A stretch of 30,855 bases of DNA. It comes from Actinomyces sp. Lineage in GTDB: Bacteria; Actinomycetota; Actinomycetes; Actinomycetales; Actinomycetaceae. A model generated the notes under the pieces. It saw only the letters and a program-made list of their open reading frames with translations. It searched no databases and was not told the DNA's origin. Location: positions 1 through 30,855 of the forward strand of contig JAHACW010000025.1 of assembly GCA_018375675.1 (NCBI GenBank). The letters run 5' to 3'. Of this stretch, positions 14,048-22,706 are shown piece after piece. The stretch's first letter is position 1. Each line of letters opens with the position of its first letter. A program made the position numbers and the translations under genes.

Positions 14048-16294
14048 ATGAAGTGCGGGACACGATCACTAGCTGTACTCGGCGCGCTCGCGCTGTCCGC
14101 GATGGGGCTTGTGCCTGCCGCATGGGCGGCGGATATGAGCCAATCGGGTGAGGCTAGCCCCGGCCTCGTCGATACTCCCATCTCCGATATTCAGGCCGTG
14201 GGCGAGGGGGACGATTCCGCGATGGTGGGGGCCACCGTGACGACGGTCGGCGTCGTGACGGCCGCCTACCCGGCCGCCGAATCCGGGCTGGGCGCGACCC
14301 TCGACGGCTACACGATCCAGAGCCCCGGATCGGGCGGCACGTGGGAGCCGGGGCGCACACGCTCCGATGGCCTCTTCGTTTACGCGGACAAGAAGGGCGA
14401 GATCCCGGCCCCGGGCACCTGCGTGCGCGTCACCGGCACGGTGGGAGAGTTCCCCGCGACGAGTGCGAAGGGCAACCCCCAGAGCCTCACCCAGCTGGCC
14501 GCGACCTCCGTCAGCGTGGTCGAGGGATGCCAGGCGCCGACGCCCATCCCGGCGTCCAACGTCCCCACGCCGGACGAGGCGGAGGCCCTCGAGTCTATGC
14601 TCCTCGCCCCCCAGGGCACGTGGACCATCACCGACAACTACCAGACAAACCAGTACGGCACCCTGACCCTCACCCCGGGTGAGAGCCCGCTGCGCTCGGC
14701 CACCGACGTGGTGGCTCCCGGGCAGGCCGCCCGCGACTACGAGGCTGCCAACGCCGCCCGCGCCATCGCCCTCGACGACGGTACCAATACGAACCTGCAG
14801 AAGGGAGCGGCGACCGAGGTCGCCTACGCCTACCTGGCGAACGGTTCGCCCGCGCGCGTCGGCTACCACGCGGCCTTCACCAAGCCCGTGGTCCTCGAAC
14901 CTCGGCACGGGTCCTTCGTCTTCCAGCCGACCTCCATGGTCGCCGGGCACCCCGACCGCTCTCCCGTGACCATCACCGGGGAGCGTCCGAGCGCACCCAC
15001 GGTCGGTGGCGACACCCGCGTGGCGACGTTCAACGTCCTCAACTACTTCTCCGACCTCGGCGTCGACGAGGCCGGGTGCACGGGCTATCCCGACCGCACG
15101 GGCGCCTTCGTGACGGCGAAGAAGTGCAAGGTGCGCGGTGCATTCTCGCGCGAGGCCTTCGCCAACCAGGAGGCCAAGATCGTCTCCGCGATCAACGCGC
15201 TGGGCGCTGACGTCGTCGCCCTCGAAGAGATCGAAAACCCCGTTGCCGTGGGGGTCGGGACGGACCGCGACGCGTCCCTCGCGCGCCTCGTCGAGGCCCT
15301 CAACAAGGACGCGGGCGCCGGAACGTGGGCGTACGTGCCCTCGCCCGGGGTCGTGCCCGAGGCCGAGGACGTCATCCGCGTCGCCTTCATCTACAAGCCC
15401 GCGACCGTGGCCCCCGTCGGCCCCTCGCTGATCCACGACGACCCGGCGTTCACGGGCCTGGCGCGCCAGCCCCTCGCCCAAGAGTTCGCACGGGTCACGG
15501 GGGAGAGGTCCGCGCCCGCCTCCTTCGTCGTCATCGCCAATCACTTCAAGTCGAAGGGATCCGTGCCCGAGGGCGCTCCTGCTGGCAATGTTGATAGCGG
15601 GGACGGTCAGGGCAATGCGAACGCGATCCGAGTCGCCCAGGCGGGCGCCCTGGCCTCCTTCGCCGCCCGCTTTGCGGACAAGCCGACCCTGCTCGTGGGC
15701 GACTTCAACTCCTACTCGCAGGAGGATCCGATCAAGGCCCTCGAGGCCGCGGGCTGGGAGCGCGTCTCCGGCGCGGGCGAGGCCTCCTACGTCTACGCGG
15801 GACGTTCCGGATCCCTCGATCACGTCTTCGCCAACGCGGCCGCGAAGCCGCTGCTCGCAGGTGTCACCAGCTGGGCTGTCAACGCTCAGGAGTCCATCGC
15901 CTTCGAATACTCGAGGGCCGGTATGAACGCCCACCTGGCCGTCGAGGCCGACAACCCCTACCGCTCCTCGGACCACAATCCGGAGCTGATTGGACTCACC
16001 CTGATCGGTGGGGACGCCCCGGCCCCGACGCCGTCCGCCGAGCCGTCTTCCGCCCCCAGCGCGGCCCCATCACCGAGCGCTGAACCCTCAGCGGCCCCGT
16101 CCGCGTCCCCCGCGCCGGCTCCCTCGAGGGCGGCCATGGCCTCGTCCCGAAAGACGCCCACGCGCGCTGCCACGGTGACCGACCTGGCGCGCACCGGTGC
16201 GGACGCGGGCCCGGCAATTGGCATCGGAATACTCCTCGCCGCCCTCGGCGGTGGGCTCATCCTCCTCTCGCGCCGCCTTCGCCGCCGCGGCTGA
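14048..16294 (+). CDS. Secreted, cell-wall-anchored endonuclease of the ExeM/NucH (endonuclease/exonuclease/phosphatase) family
   Basis: 748 residues with GAGAGGA 7 bases before ATG 14048. Residues 1-28 form a Sec signal peptide, probably cut after AWA. An N-terminal region with OB-fold/lamin-tail-like character (about 40-310) precedes the EEP nuclease domain (about 322-655). Its motifs are N329 in RVATFNVLN, E393/E394 in VVALEEIENP, N498-H499 in NHFKSKG, D552-x-N554 in GDFNSY, SLDHVFAN, and D642-H643 in SSDHNPE. An Ala/Pro/Ser spacer (about 658-700) leads to the sorting signal LARTG (713-717), a hydrophobic helix and a basic tail. It should degrade extracellular DNA (and possibly RNA) at the surface. 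It is followed 68 bases later by a matching anchored 5'-nucleotidase. Confidence 0.92.
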   Translation: MKCGTRSLAVLGALALSAMGLVPAAWAADMSQSGEASPGLVDTPISDIQAVGEGDDSAMVGATVTTVGVVTAAYPAAESGLGATLDGYTIQSPGSGGTWEPGRTRSDGLFVYADKKGEIPAPGTCVRVTGTVGEFPATSAKGNPQSLTQLAATSVSVVEGCQAPTPIPASNVPTPDEAEALESMLLAPQGTWTITDNYQTNQYGTLTLTPGESPLRSATDVVAPGQAARDYEAANAARAIALDDGTNTNLQKGAATEVAYAYLANGSPARVGYHAAFTKPVVLEPRHGSFVFQPTSMVAGHPDRSPVTITGERPSAPTVGGDTRVATFNVLNYFSDLGVDEAGCTGYPDRTGAFVTAKKCKVRGAFSREAFANQEAKIVSAINALGADVVALEEIENPVAVGVGTDRDASLARLVEALNKDAGAGTWAYVPSPGVVPEAEDVIRVAFIYKPATVAPVGPSLIHDDPAFTGLARQPLAQEFARVTGERSAPASFVVIANHFKSKGSVPEGAPAGNVDSGDGQGNANAIRVAQAGALASFAARFADKPTLLVGDFNSYSQEDPIKALEAAGWERVSGAGEASYVYAGRSGSLDHVFANAAAKPLLAGVTSWAVNAQESIAFEYSRAGMNAHLAVEADNPYRSSDHNPELIGLTLIGGDAPAPTPSAEPSSAPSAAPSPSAEPSAAPSASPAPAPSRAAMASSRKTPTRAATVTDLARTGADAGPAIGIGILLAALGGGLILLSRRLRRRG

Positions 16295-16362
16295 CACCAC
16301 GAACTCCACACTCACCACGCAGGACGCGGCACCGAAGCCGCCCCGATGAAAGGAACACACCC

Positions 16363-18666
16363 ATGCGCAGACCATGGACTCGACTCGCGCTCGCCTCGGC
16401 GGTCGCACTCTCCCTGGCCTCCCTGCCCGCCGCCGCGCTCGCGGCCCCACAGGATGAAGCCTCACAGAACGAGGCTTCGCCGATCACCCTGGATCTCTAC
16501 ACCCTCACGGACGTGCACGGACACATCCAGCAGGTCGCCAAGAAGGGCGTCGTGCGCGAGGCCGGGTTGCCCGCGATGAACTGCTACCTAAAGAAGGCGC
16601 GCGCGACGAACCCCAACTCCTCGTTCACCCTGCTGGGAGACAACATCGGCGCGTCCCCCTACATTTCTGGGGCGCTCAAGGACAACCCGACCATCGCGGC
16701 CCTTAACACGATGGATCCGCTGGCCTCGACGATCGGCAACCACGAGCTGGACATGGGACAGGCCGTCTTCAAGCAGCGCGTCGACGGATCCAACCCGAGC
16801 GAGTTTGTGCGGGCGACCTTCCCGTACCTGGGGGCCAACATCGAGGGCATGGGCACCTACGGGGACGGCACCCCCTACCTGGGGGACTACAAGGTGTGGA
16901 CGTCGCCCTCGGGCATGAAGGTCGCCTTTATCGGCGCCATCGCCCAGGATGTGCCCTACAAGCTGAGCCCCGGAACGACCGCGGGCCTGACCTTCACGGA
17001 CCCGATCGCGCGCATCAACTCCCTGGCCGCCGAGCTCAAGAGTAGTGGCACGGCCGACGTCGTCATCGCCATGCTGGACGACGACGTGAAGAACAACTAC
17101 ACGAAGGTCGGCAAGGACGTCGACGGCCTTATGGGCGGGGACACGCACGTGCCCTACGAGTTCGACCACGTCAACTCGGTGGAGGCCTTCGAGTCCGCCA
17201 ACCCGCGCCTGGCGGGCATCGCGTCGGGTTCCTACACGGACAACCTGGGTCTGATCCGACTGACGATCGACCCCGTGACGCGCAAGGTGACCAGCGCCGA
17301 CTCAATCCTCATCCCCGCCGCCGAGGTTGCCCAGTGTGGCGCGGACCCCGACACCCAGGCGATTGTCGATAAGGCCGAGGCCGACTCAAAGGAAGCCGGC
17401 AAGCGCGTCGTCGCCACGGGCTACACGGAACCCTTCAGGCGCGGCGTCTTCACGACGCCCGAGGGGGCGACGGACCCCGGGTCGAACCGAGGCATCGAAT
17501 CCTCGCTGGGGGACCTGGTGGCTGACTCGCTGCGCGAAACCATCCTCACCCCGGACGGAAAGAGCGTCGACATCGGCATGATTAACGCGGGCGGCCTGCG
17601 CGCTGACCTGGTGCCGAACGAGGATGGGACGATCACCTACGCGCAGACCTACGAGGTCGAACCCTTCTCCAACGAGCTGGGGTACGTGACGCTCAAGGGA
17701 TCGGATGTCAAGGACGCGCTCGAGCAGCAGTGGAAGACGGACCTGAACTCGCAGAACTCTCGGCCCATGCTCAAGCTTGGCCTCTCCTCGAACGTGCGTT
17801 ACACCTACGATCCTGCGAAGCCCTACGGGGAGCGCATCACGTCGGTGACGATCAATGGTGAGCCGCTGAAGGCCGACGCGACGTACACGGTCGGATCCGT
17901 GACCTTCCTGCTCGCCGGTGGTGACTCCTTCGAGGCCCTGACCCGCGGCGGAGCGGCCACGACGAACGGAAACCTGGACCGCGACTCCTTCAATGCCTAC
18001 CTGGGCGCGCACTCGGGTACGGCGGCCCGCTCGATCCAGGCCACGGGCGGTCTGGTGCCGCGCGAGGCCAAGTCCTCCATCGGCCTGACACTGCCCACGG
18101 ATCCCGTCGCTGACGGCTCCACGGTGACGATCCCGCTGCGCGGACTGTCCTTCTCCGAGGGGCCCTCCATCACCTCGAAGGTGCGCGTCAGCGCCGGGGG
18201 AGCGCAGGCTGTGGCCGAGGTCGACAACTCTCTCGTGGACGCGCATGCCTCCGACGCTGCCTCGGTGATTACGACGGATGGCGCGGGACAGGCGAGCGTG
18301 GACGTGACGGTCGTCGGTGCCTGTGAAGGCAAGGCAGCCGGCGAGGTCGTGAACGTCCCCGTCACGGTCGCCACCGACTTCGCGACAGTCGTCGAGGCTG
18401 GGGACGGCCTGACGATCCCCGTGACCTGTGCGGGAACGGCGGCGCCCGACCCGAGTCCGTCGGCCGACGCGGCGGGTGACACGCAATCCGGCAACCAGGC
18501 GGCAGCTCAGACTCCCCGTAAGAACACGAAGGCACCCAAGGGTTCCCTGGCTCGTACGGGCGCGGACTTCGGTGGCCTGGCCGGGGCGATGTTTGTCGGA
18601 GCGATCGGCGTTGCCGGGGTGTTCGCCCGGCGCCGCTTCAATCGTTACCAAAGCGAAAACAAGTAG
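16363..18666 (+). CDS. Secreted, cell-wall-anchored 5'-nucleotidase (UshA/NucA type)
   Basis: 767 residues with GAAAGGA before ATG 16363 and a signal peptide ending ALA at about residue 27. The metallophosphatase domain has D50-x-H52 (TDVHGH), G92-D93-N94, and N126-H127-E128 (GNHELD). The 5'-nucleotidase C-terminal domain has NAGGLRADL (408-416), SNEL and FLLAGGDSFEALTRGG. A beta-rich tail precedes LARTG (729-733), a hydrophobic helix and a basic end: a class E-type sortase signal identical to that of the nuclease upstream. It would release phosphate and nucleosides from 5'-nucleotides outside the cell. Two positions that normally hold metal-binding histidines carry aspartate (D239 in IAMLDDDV and D260 in GGDTH), so the metal site is unusual. 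Confidence 0.92.
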   Translation: MRRPWTRLALASAVALSLASLPAAALAAPQDEASQNEASPITLDLYTLTDVHGHIQQVAKKGVVREAGLPAMNCYLKKARATNPNSSFTLLGDNIGASPYISGALKDNPTIAALNTMDPLASTIGNHELDMGQAVFKQRVDGSNPSEFVRATFPYLGANIEGMGTYGDGTPYLGDYKVWTSPSGMKVAFIGAIAQDVPYKLSPGTTAGLTFTDPIARINSLAAELKSSGTADVVIAMLDDDVKNNYTKVGKDVDGLMGGDTHVPYEFDHVNSVEAFESANPRLAGIASGSYTDNLGLIRLTIDPVTRKVTSADSILIPAAEVAQCGADPDTQAIVDKAEADSKEAGKRVVATGYTEPFRRGVFTTPEGATDPGSNRGIESSLGDLVADSLRETILTPDGKSVDIGMINAGGLRADLVPNEDGTITYAQTYEVEPFSNELGYVTLKGSDVKDALEQQWKTDLNSQNSRPMLKLGLSSNVRYTYDPAKPYGERITSVTINGEPLKADATYTVGSVTFLLAGGDSFEALTRGGAATTNGNLDRDSFNAYLGAHSGTAARSIQATGGLVPREAKSSIGLTLPTDPVADGSTVTIPLRGLSFSEGPSITSKVRVSAGGAQAVAEVDNSLVDAHASDAASVITTDGAGQASVDVTVVGACEGKAAGEVVNVPVTVATDFATVVEAGDGLTIPVTCAGTAAPDPSPSADAAGDTQSGNQAAAQTPRKNTKAPKGSLARTGADFGGLAGAMFVGAIGVAGVFARRRFNRYQSENK

Positions 18667-18722
18667 ACCTTGACAGGGGAGAGGCGGCGCGGGAGACTCG
18701 GATCAGACGTAAAAGTCGATCA

Positions 18723-18755
18723 TGACAAATGTTCGCGCAGCGGCTGCGTGAACAT
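18723..18755 (+). promoter_or_regulatory. Candidate operator and long dyad before the nucleoside-binding lipoprotein gene
   Basis: TGACAAATGTTC (18723-18734) is the exact reverse complement of GAACATTTGTCA at 26731-26742, before deoD. It overlaps a dyad with 12-base arms and one mismatch: ATGTTCGCGCAG (18729-18740), CGG, CTGCGTGAACAT (18744-18755). The dyad may be a regulator site or, in RNA, a stable hairpin about 60 bases before the ATG. It lies in the 151-base gap 18667-18817, which has no evident terminator for the upstream gene. Confidence 0.55.
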
Positions 18756-18817
18756 GATCCGCGGCCCGCGCCGCCACCGGTTCAGGGAAGAATCCACATC
18801 AACGGAGGAAAACACTC

Positions 18818-19912
18818 ATGAAGCACCTCACGAAGCTCCTCGCCGCGGCGGGAGTTGCAACGCTCGCCTTGGCCGGCTGTGGCGGCGGTGGAGGAACCGC
18901 CACCAGCCAGTCCGGCGGGGCAAAGGATGCCACCTCGTTCAAGGCCTGCGCGGTCTCTGACGCCGGCGGCTGGGACGACAAGTCCTTCAACGAGTCCGCC
19001 TACGACGGCCTCAAGGCCTCCCAGTCCAGCCTCGGAATCCAGATCAACACGGCCGAGTCCAACTCGGACGCGGACTTCAACCCGAACGTGGAGTCCATGG
19101 TCTCCGACGGCTGCAACCTGATCATTGGCGTGGGCTTCAACCTGGAGAAGGCCGTCCACACCTCTGCCGACGAGAACAAGGACGTGCACTACGCCCTCAT
19201 CGACTCCAGCTTCAACGACGGTAACAACAACACGGTGACGCTGGACAATGCGCGTCCGCTGCTGTTCAACACCGCTGAGGCCGCCTACCTGGCCGGCTAC
19301 GTGGCCGCGGGCATGACCAAGACCGGCAAGGTCGCCACCTTCGGTGGTATCCAGATCCCCTCGGTGACGGTGTTCATGGATGGCTTTGCTGACGGCGTCG
19401 CGGCCTACAACAAGGCCAAGGGCACGAACGTGCAGCTGCTCGGTTGGGACAAGGCTTCGCAGAACGGCTCCTTCACGCAGTCCTTCGACGATCAGACGCT
19501 CGGCAAGGAGCAGGCCCAGCAGTTTATCTCGCAGGGCGCGGACATCATCATGCCCGTCGCGGGCCCGGTCGGCCTGGGCGCTGCGGCGGCAGCCAAGGCG
19601 GATGGCAACACCTGGATCATCGGCGTTGACTCCGACTGGTACGAGGCCAACCCCGACTACTCCTCGATCGTGCTGACCTCGGTCATGAAGGAGATCGGCG
19701 CCTCGGTCGAGCAGGCGATCCAGGACTCGGTGAACGGCAAGTTCAGCTCGACCCCGTACGTGGGCACGCTGGCCAACGGCGGCGTCTCGATCGCCCCGTT
19801 CCACGACTTCGACGACAAGGTGTCCGCGGAGCTCAAGGCGGACCTGACCAAGCTGACGGACGATATCAAGTCCGGCAAGCTCGTCATCGAATCGCAGAAC
19901 GCCCCGAAGTGA
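18818..19912 (+). CDS. BMP-family (PnrA/BmpA-like) nucleoside-binding lipoprotein
   Basis: 364 residues with start ATG 18818 and GGAGG 11 bases upstream. A lipoprotein signal peptide ends in lipobox LAGC with lipidated C21, followed by a flexible Gly/Ser/Thr linker. The mature part has BMP-family landmarks: VSDAGGWDDKSFNESAYDGL, then GCNLIIGVGFNLEKAV, then VTVFMDGFADGVAAYN, and IIGVDSDWYEANPDYSSIVLTSVMK. Such proteins bind purine or pyrimidine nucleosides at the outer face of the membrane and pass them to an ABC transporter. The three following genes supply the ATPase and both permeases. The context of nuclease, nucleotidase and phosphorylases strongly supports nucleosides as ligands. Confidence 0.95.
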   Translation: MKHLTKLLAAAGVATLALAGCGGGGGTATSQSGGAKDATSFKACAVSDAGGWDDKSFNESAYDGLKASQSSLGIQINTAESNSDADFNPNVESMVSDGCNLIIGVGFNLEKAVHTSADENKDVHYALIDSSFNDGNNNTVTLDNARPLLFNTAEAAYLAGYVAAGMTKTGKVATFGGIQIPSVTVFMDGFADGVAAYNKAKGTNVQLLGWDKASQNGSFTQSFDDQTLGKEQAQQFISQGADIIMPVAGPVGLGAAAAAKADGNTWIIGVDSDWYEANPDYSSIVLTSVMKEIGASVEQAIQDSVNGKFSSTPYVGTLANGGVSIAPFHDFDDKVSAELKADLTKLTDDIKSGKLVIESQNAPK

Positions 19913-19920
19913 TGCGACGC

Positions 19921-19958
19921 GTGTGGGGCTGGTGGCGGTGACGCTGCCAGCCCCACAC
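19921..19958 (+). other. Hairpin between the lipoprotein and ATPase genes
   Basis: GTGTGGGGCTGG (19921-19932) pairs perfectly with CCAGCCCCACAC (19947-19958) around a 14-base loop, 8 bases after the lipoprotein stop and without a T-run. It is placed like the stem-loops that protect binding-protein mRNA 3' ends or partly terminate, giving more binding protein than transporter. Confidence 0.7.
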
Positions 19959-20004
19959 GGGCATCGGGGCGGGGTGCGCCCACCTGCTGGGGAAGGTCGA
20001 AGGT

Positions 20005-21570
20005 ATGAAATTAGAGTTGCGGGGGATCACGAAGAGGTTTGGCCCCCTCATCGCCAACGACTCGATTGACTTAACGATCGAGGAAGGGCACATTCACGCC
20101 CTACTGGGAGAGAATGGCGCGGGTAAGTCCACGCTCATGAACGTCCTGTACGGGATGCACGCCCCTGACGAGGGGCAGATCCTCATTGACGGTGAGCCCG
20201 TGACGTTCAAGGGCCCCGGCGACGCGGTTGCGGCGGGCATCGGCATGGTGCACCAGCACTTCATGCTCATCCCTGTCTTCACGGTCGCCGAGTCGATCGC
20301 GCTGGGCTTCGAGCCGACCGGCCCGGCCGGAATCATCAGCCGCGAGCGCGCCCGCCAGACGGTGCGCGAGGTCTCGGCGCGTTTCGGCTTCGATCTGGAT
20401 CCCGACGCCCTCATTGAGGATCTGCCGGTGGGAGCCCAACAGCGCGTGGAAATCGTCAAGGCGCTGTCGCGCCAGGCGAAGGTCCTTATTCTCGATGAAC
20501 CAACCGCGGTGCTCACCCCGCAGGAAACGGATGAGCTGATGACGATTATGCGTCAGCTCGCCGATGCCGGGACGTCGATCGTGTTTATCACCCACAAGCT
20601 GCGCGAGGTGCGCGCGGTGGCCGACGAGATCACGGTCATTCGCCGCGGTCGGGTCGTGGGGCACGCGTCCCCGAGTGATTCCGAGGCCTCGCTGGCCACG
20701 CAGATGGTCGGGCGCGAGGTGCTGATGCGCGTGGAGAAGGATCCCGCGCGTCCCGCTGGCGGTGGCCTGGCCTTCGAGGACGTGTCCCTGCTGGGCGCGG
20801 GTGGAGTGCCGTTGCTCGATCACGTGTCCTTCGACGTTCCCCGCGGTGAGATCGTGGCGGTCGCAGGCGTGCAGGGCAACGGGCAGACGGAACTGGCCGA
20901 AGTGATCCTGGGCCTGCAAACGCCCGACAGTGGGGTCATTCGACTTGAGGACGTGGACATTACCCGCGCGAAGCCTCGCGAATCCCTGGACGCGGGAGTC
21001 GGTTTTATCCCCGAGGACCGTTCGACGGACGGCATCATCGCCTCGTTTTCGATTGCGGACAACCTGGTGCTCGACCAGTTCCGCTCCTCGTCCTTCTCGG
21101 CTGCGGGCTCCCTCAAGCGCGGCGCGATCGCGCGCAACGCCCGTGAGAAGGAGACGGAATACGACATCCGTCTGACGTCGATCGAGGACCCGGTCTCCTC
21201 CCTGTCGGGCGGCAATCAGCAGAAGGTGGTCGTCGCCCGTGAGATGTCGCGCGACCTGACGCTGCTGGTCGCCAATCAGCCAACGCGCGGCGTCGACGTC
21301 GGCTCGATCGAGTTCATTCACCGCAGGATCGTGGACGTGCGGGACCAGGGCTGCGCGGTCCTGCTCATCTCCTCGGAGCTCGACGAGGTCGTCTCACTGG
21401 CCGACCGCATCGCCGTCATGTACCGCGGTCGCATTGTCGGCGTCGTCCCGGCGGACACGGGCCGTGACGTCCTCGGCCTCATGATGGCAGGCGTCCCCCT
21501 CGACGAGGCCGTGGCGGCTTCCTCGGGATCCGCTGGGGACGCCGGGGCGCCTCGAAAGGAGGAACAATGA
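20005..21570 (+). CDS. Nucleoside ABC transporter ATP-binding protein (two nucleotide-binding domains)
   Basis: 521 residues, with GAAGG just upstream of ATG 20005. The first domain has Walker A GENGAGKST (35-43), Walker B VLILDEPTAVL near residue 157-167 and a variant signature LPVGAQQ. The second has the degenerate Walker A GVQGNGQTEL near 289, a canonical LSGGNQQK signature and a Walker B read as LLVANQPTRGVDVGS, where DEP is replaced by NQP. This asymmetry is usual for the RbsA/NupA-type ATPases that work with BMP lipoproteins. It powers uptake through the two permeases encoded next. Its end overlaps the first permease start by 4 bases (ATGA). Confidence 0.95.
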   Translation: MKLELRGITKRFGPLIANDSIDLTIEEGHIHALLGENGAGKSTLMNVLYGMHAPDEGQILIDGEPVTFKGPGDAVAAGIGMVHQHFMLIPVFTVAESIALGFEPTGPAGIISRERARQTVREVSARFGFDLDPDALIEDLPVGAQQRVEIVKALSRQAKVLILDEPTAVLTPQETDELMTIMRQLADAGTSIVFITHKLREVRAVADEITVIRRGRVVGHASPSDSEASLATQMVGREVLMRVEKDPARPAGGGLAFEDVSLLGAGGVPLLDHVSFDVPRGEIVAVAGVQGNGQTELAEVILGLQTPDSGVIRLEDVDITRAKPRESLDAGVGFIPEDRSTDGIIASFSIADNLVLDQFRSSSFSAAGSLKRGAIARNAREKETEYDIRLTSIEDPVSSLSGGNQQKVVVAREMSRDLTLLVANQPTRGVDVGSIEFIHRRIVDVRDQGCAVLLISSELDEVVSLADRIAVMYRGRIVGVVPADTGRDVLGLMMAGVPLDEAVAASSGSAGDAGAPRKEEQ

Positions 21571-22706
21571 GCGCACGCAGGAGTAACGGGCAGGGCATAG
21601 TGACCCAGGTCTTTGGCTCCCAGTGGTTCGTGTCGGTGCTGGCGGTCCTCATCGCCTTCGCGATTGGAGCGATTCTCATCGCGCTGTCGGGGGCGTCCGT
21701 GGTGGATGCCTACTACGCGATGTTCCGCGGCTCCATCGTGGACCCGAACGCGGCGAACGCCGTTCGCATGATCAAGCCGCTGACGGACTCCCTGTTCTAT
21801 TCGATCCCGCTGATCATCTCGGGCCTGGGCATGGCGCTCGGCTTCCGCGCCGGCCTGTTCAACATTGGCGGCAAGGGCCAGATCATCGTCGGAGCGCTCG
21901 CGGCTGTCTGGGTGGGCTTTGCGGTGAACCTGCCGCCAGTCCTCCACACGCTGGTGGCTCTCCTCGTCGCGGTGATTGCGGGCGGCCTCTACGGCGGCAT
22001 CGCGGGCGTGCTGAAGGCGAAGACGGGCGCGAACGAGGTGATCGTGACGATCATGCTCAACTCGATCGCGACGCTGGGCTTGGGATACACCCTCGCGCAG
22101 AAGGCCTGGCAGGTGCCCGGAACGAATCAGCCGGTGACTCCCAAGGTTGCGGAGAGCGCGGCCCTCGCACGGCTCCTGCCCGCCCCCTTCAAGCTGCACG
22201 TCGGGTTCCTCGTTGCCCTCGTCGCCCTCGTCGCCTTCTGGTGGCTGATCGAGCGCTCCACCCTGGGATTCCAGATCCGCGCGGTCGGCGCGAACGCGGC
22301 AGCCGCCCGAACGGCTGGCATCTCGGTCGAGCGCATCACGGCGATCACGATGGTTCTCTCGGGCGCGTTCCTCGGCCTGGCCGGGGCGAACGAGGCATTG
22401 GGAACCATCGGGTACGTCTCGCGTGACGTGGCCGGTTCGATCGGCTTCGACGCGATCACGGTGGCCCTCCTGGGCCGCAACAAGACGTGGGGAACTTTCG
22501 GCGCGGGACTCCTCTTCGGCGCCTTCAAGGCGGGCGGTTACACGATGCAGGCCAAGGGAGTGCCAATCGACATGATCCTCATCCTGCAGTCGGTCATCGT
22601 TCTGCTGATTGCAGCGCCTGCGCTCGTGCGCTGGCTGTTCCGTCTGCCCGACGTCCGCGCGCTCGCGGCTAACACGCGAAAGGGGAACGCCGATGAGCAC
22701 AAGTGA
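21567..22706 (+). CDS. Nucleoside ABC transporter permease, first subunit
   Basis: 379 residues with about ten hydrophobic segments and no signal peptide. GGAGGAAC precedes ATG 21567, which overlaps the ATPase stop. Family features include GLGMALGFRAGLFNIGGKGQIIVGAL, TGANEVIVTIMLNSIA (the conserved EV-TIMLN motif) and IRAVGANAAAARTAGISVERI near the cytosolic coupling loop. These place it in the branched-chain/ribose-type permease family used with BMP lipoproteins (NupP/NupB-like). It forms the membrane channel with the next gene product. The two genes overlap by 14 bases, so translation is coupled. Confidence 0.93.
   Translation: MSARRSNGQGIVTQVFGSQWFVSVLAVLIAFAIGAILIALSGASVVDAYYAMFRGSIVDPNAANAVRMIKPLTDSLFYSIPLIISGLGMALGFRAGLFNIGGKGQIIVGALAAVWVGFAVNLPPVLHTLVALLVAVIAGGLYGGIAGVLKAKTGANEVIVTIMLNSIATLGLGYTLAQKAWQVPGTNQPVTPKVAESAALARLLPAPFKLHVGFLVALVALVAFWWLIERSTLGFQIRAVGANAAAARTAGISVERITAITMVLSGAFLGLAGANEALGTIGYVSRDVAGSIGFDAITVALLGRNKTWGTFGAGLLFGAFKAGGYTMQAKGVPIDMILILQSVIVLLIAAPALVRWLFRLPDVRALAANTRKGNADEHK

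Noticed and set aside
14069..15976. Very long open frame on the minus strand opposite the nuclease gene (635 codons)
   Set aside because: The plus-strand gene has a signal peptide, all EEP motifs and a sorting signal. The antisense frame shows no domain and is a by-product of high GC at third positions. The same applies to long antisense frames opposite guaB, the AGE-family gene, the MerR-type gene and the ATPase.
18670..18675. TTGACA as a -35 box of the lipoprotein gene
   Set aside because: No acceptable -10 lies 16-19 bases further on. It overlaps the end of the 5'-nucleotidase gene and may be chance.
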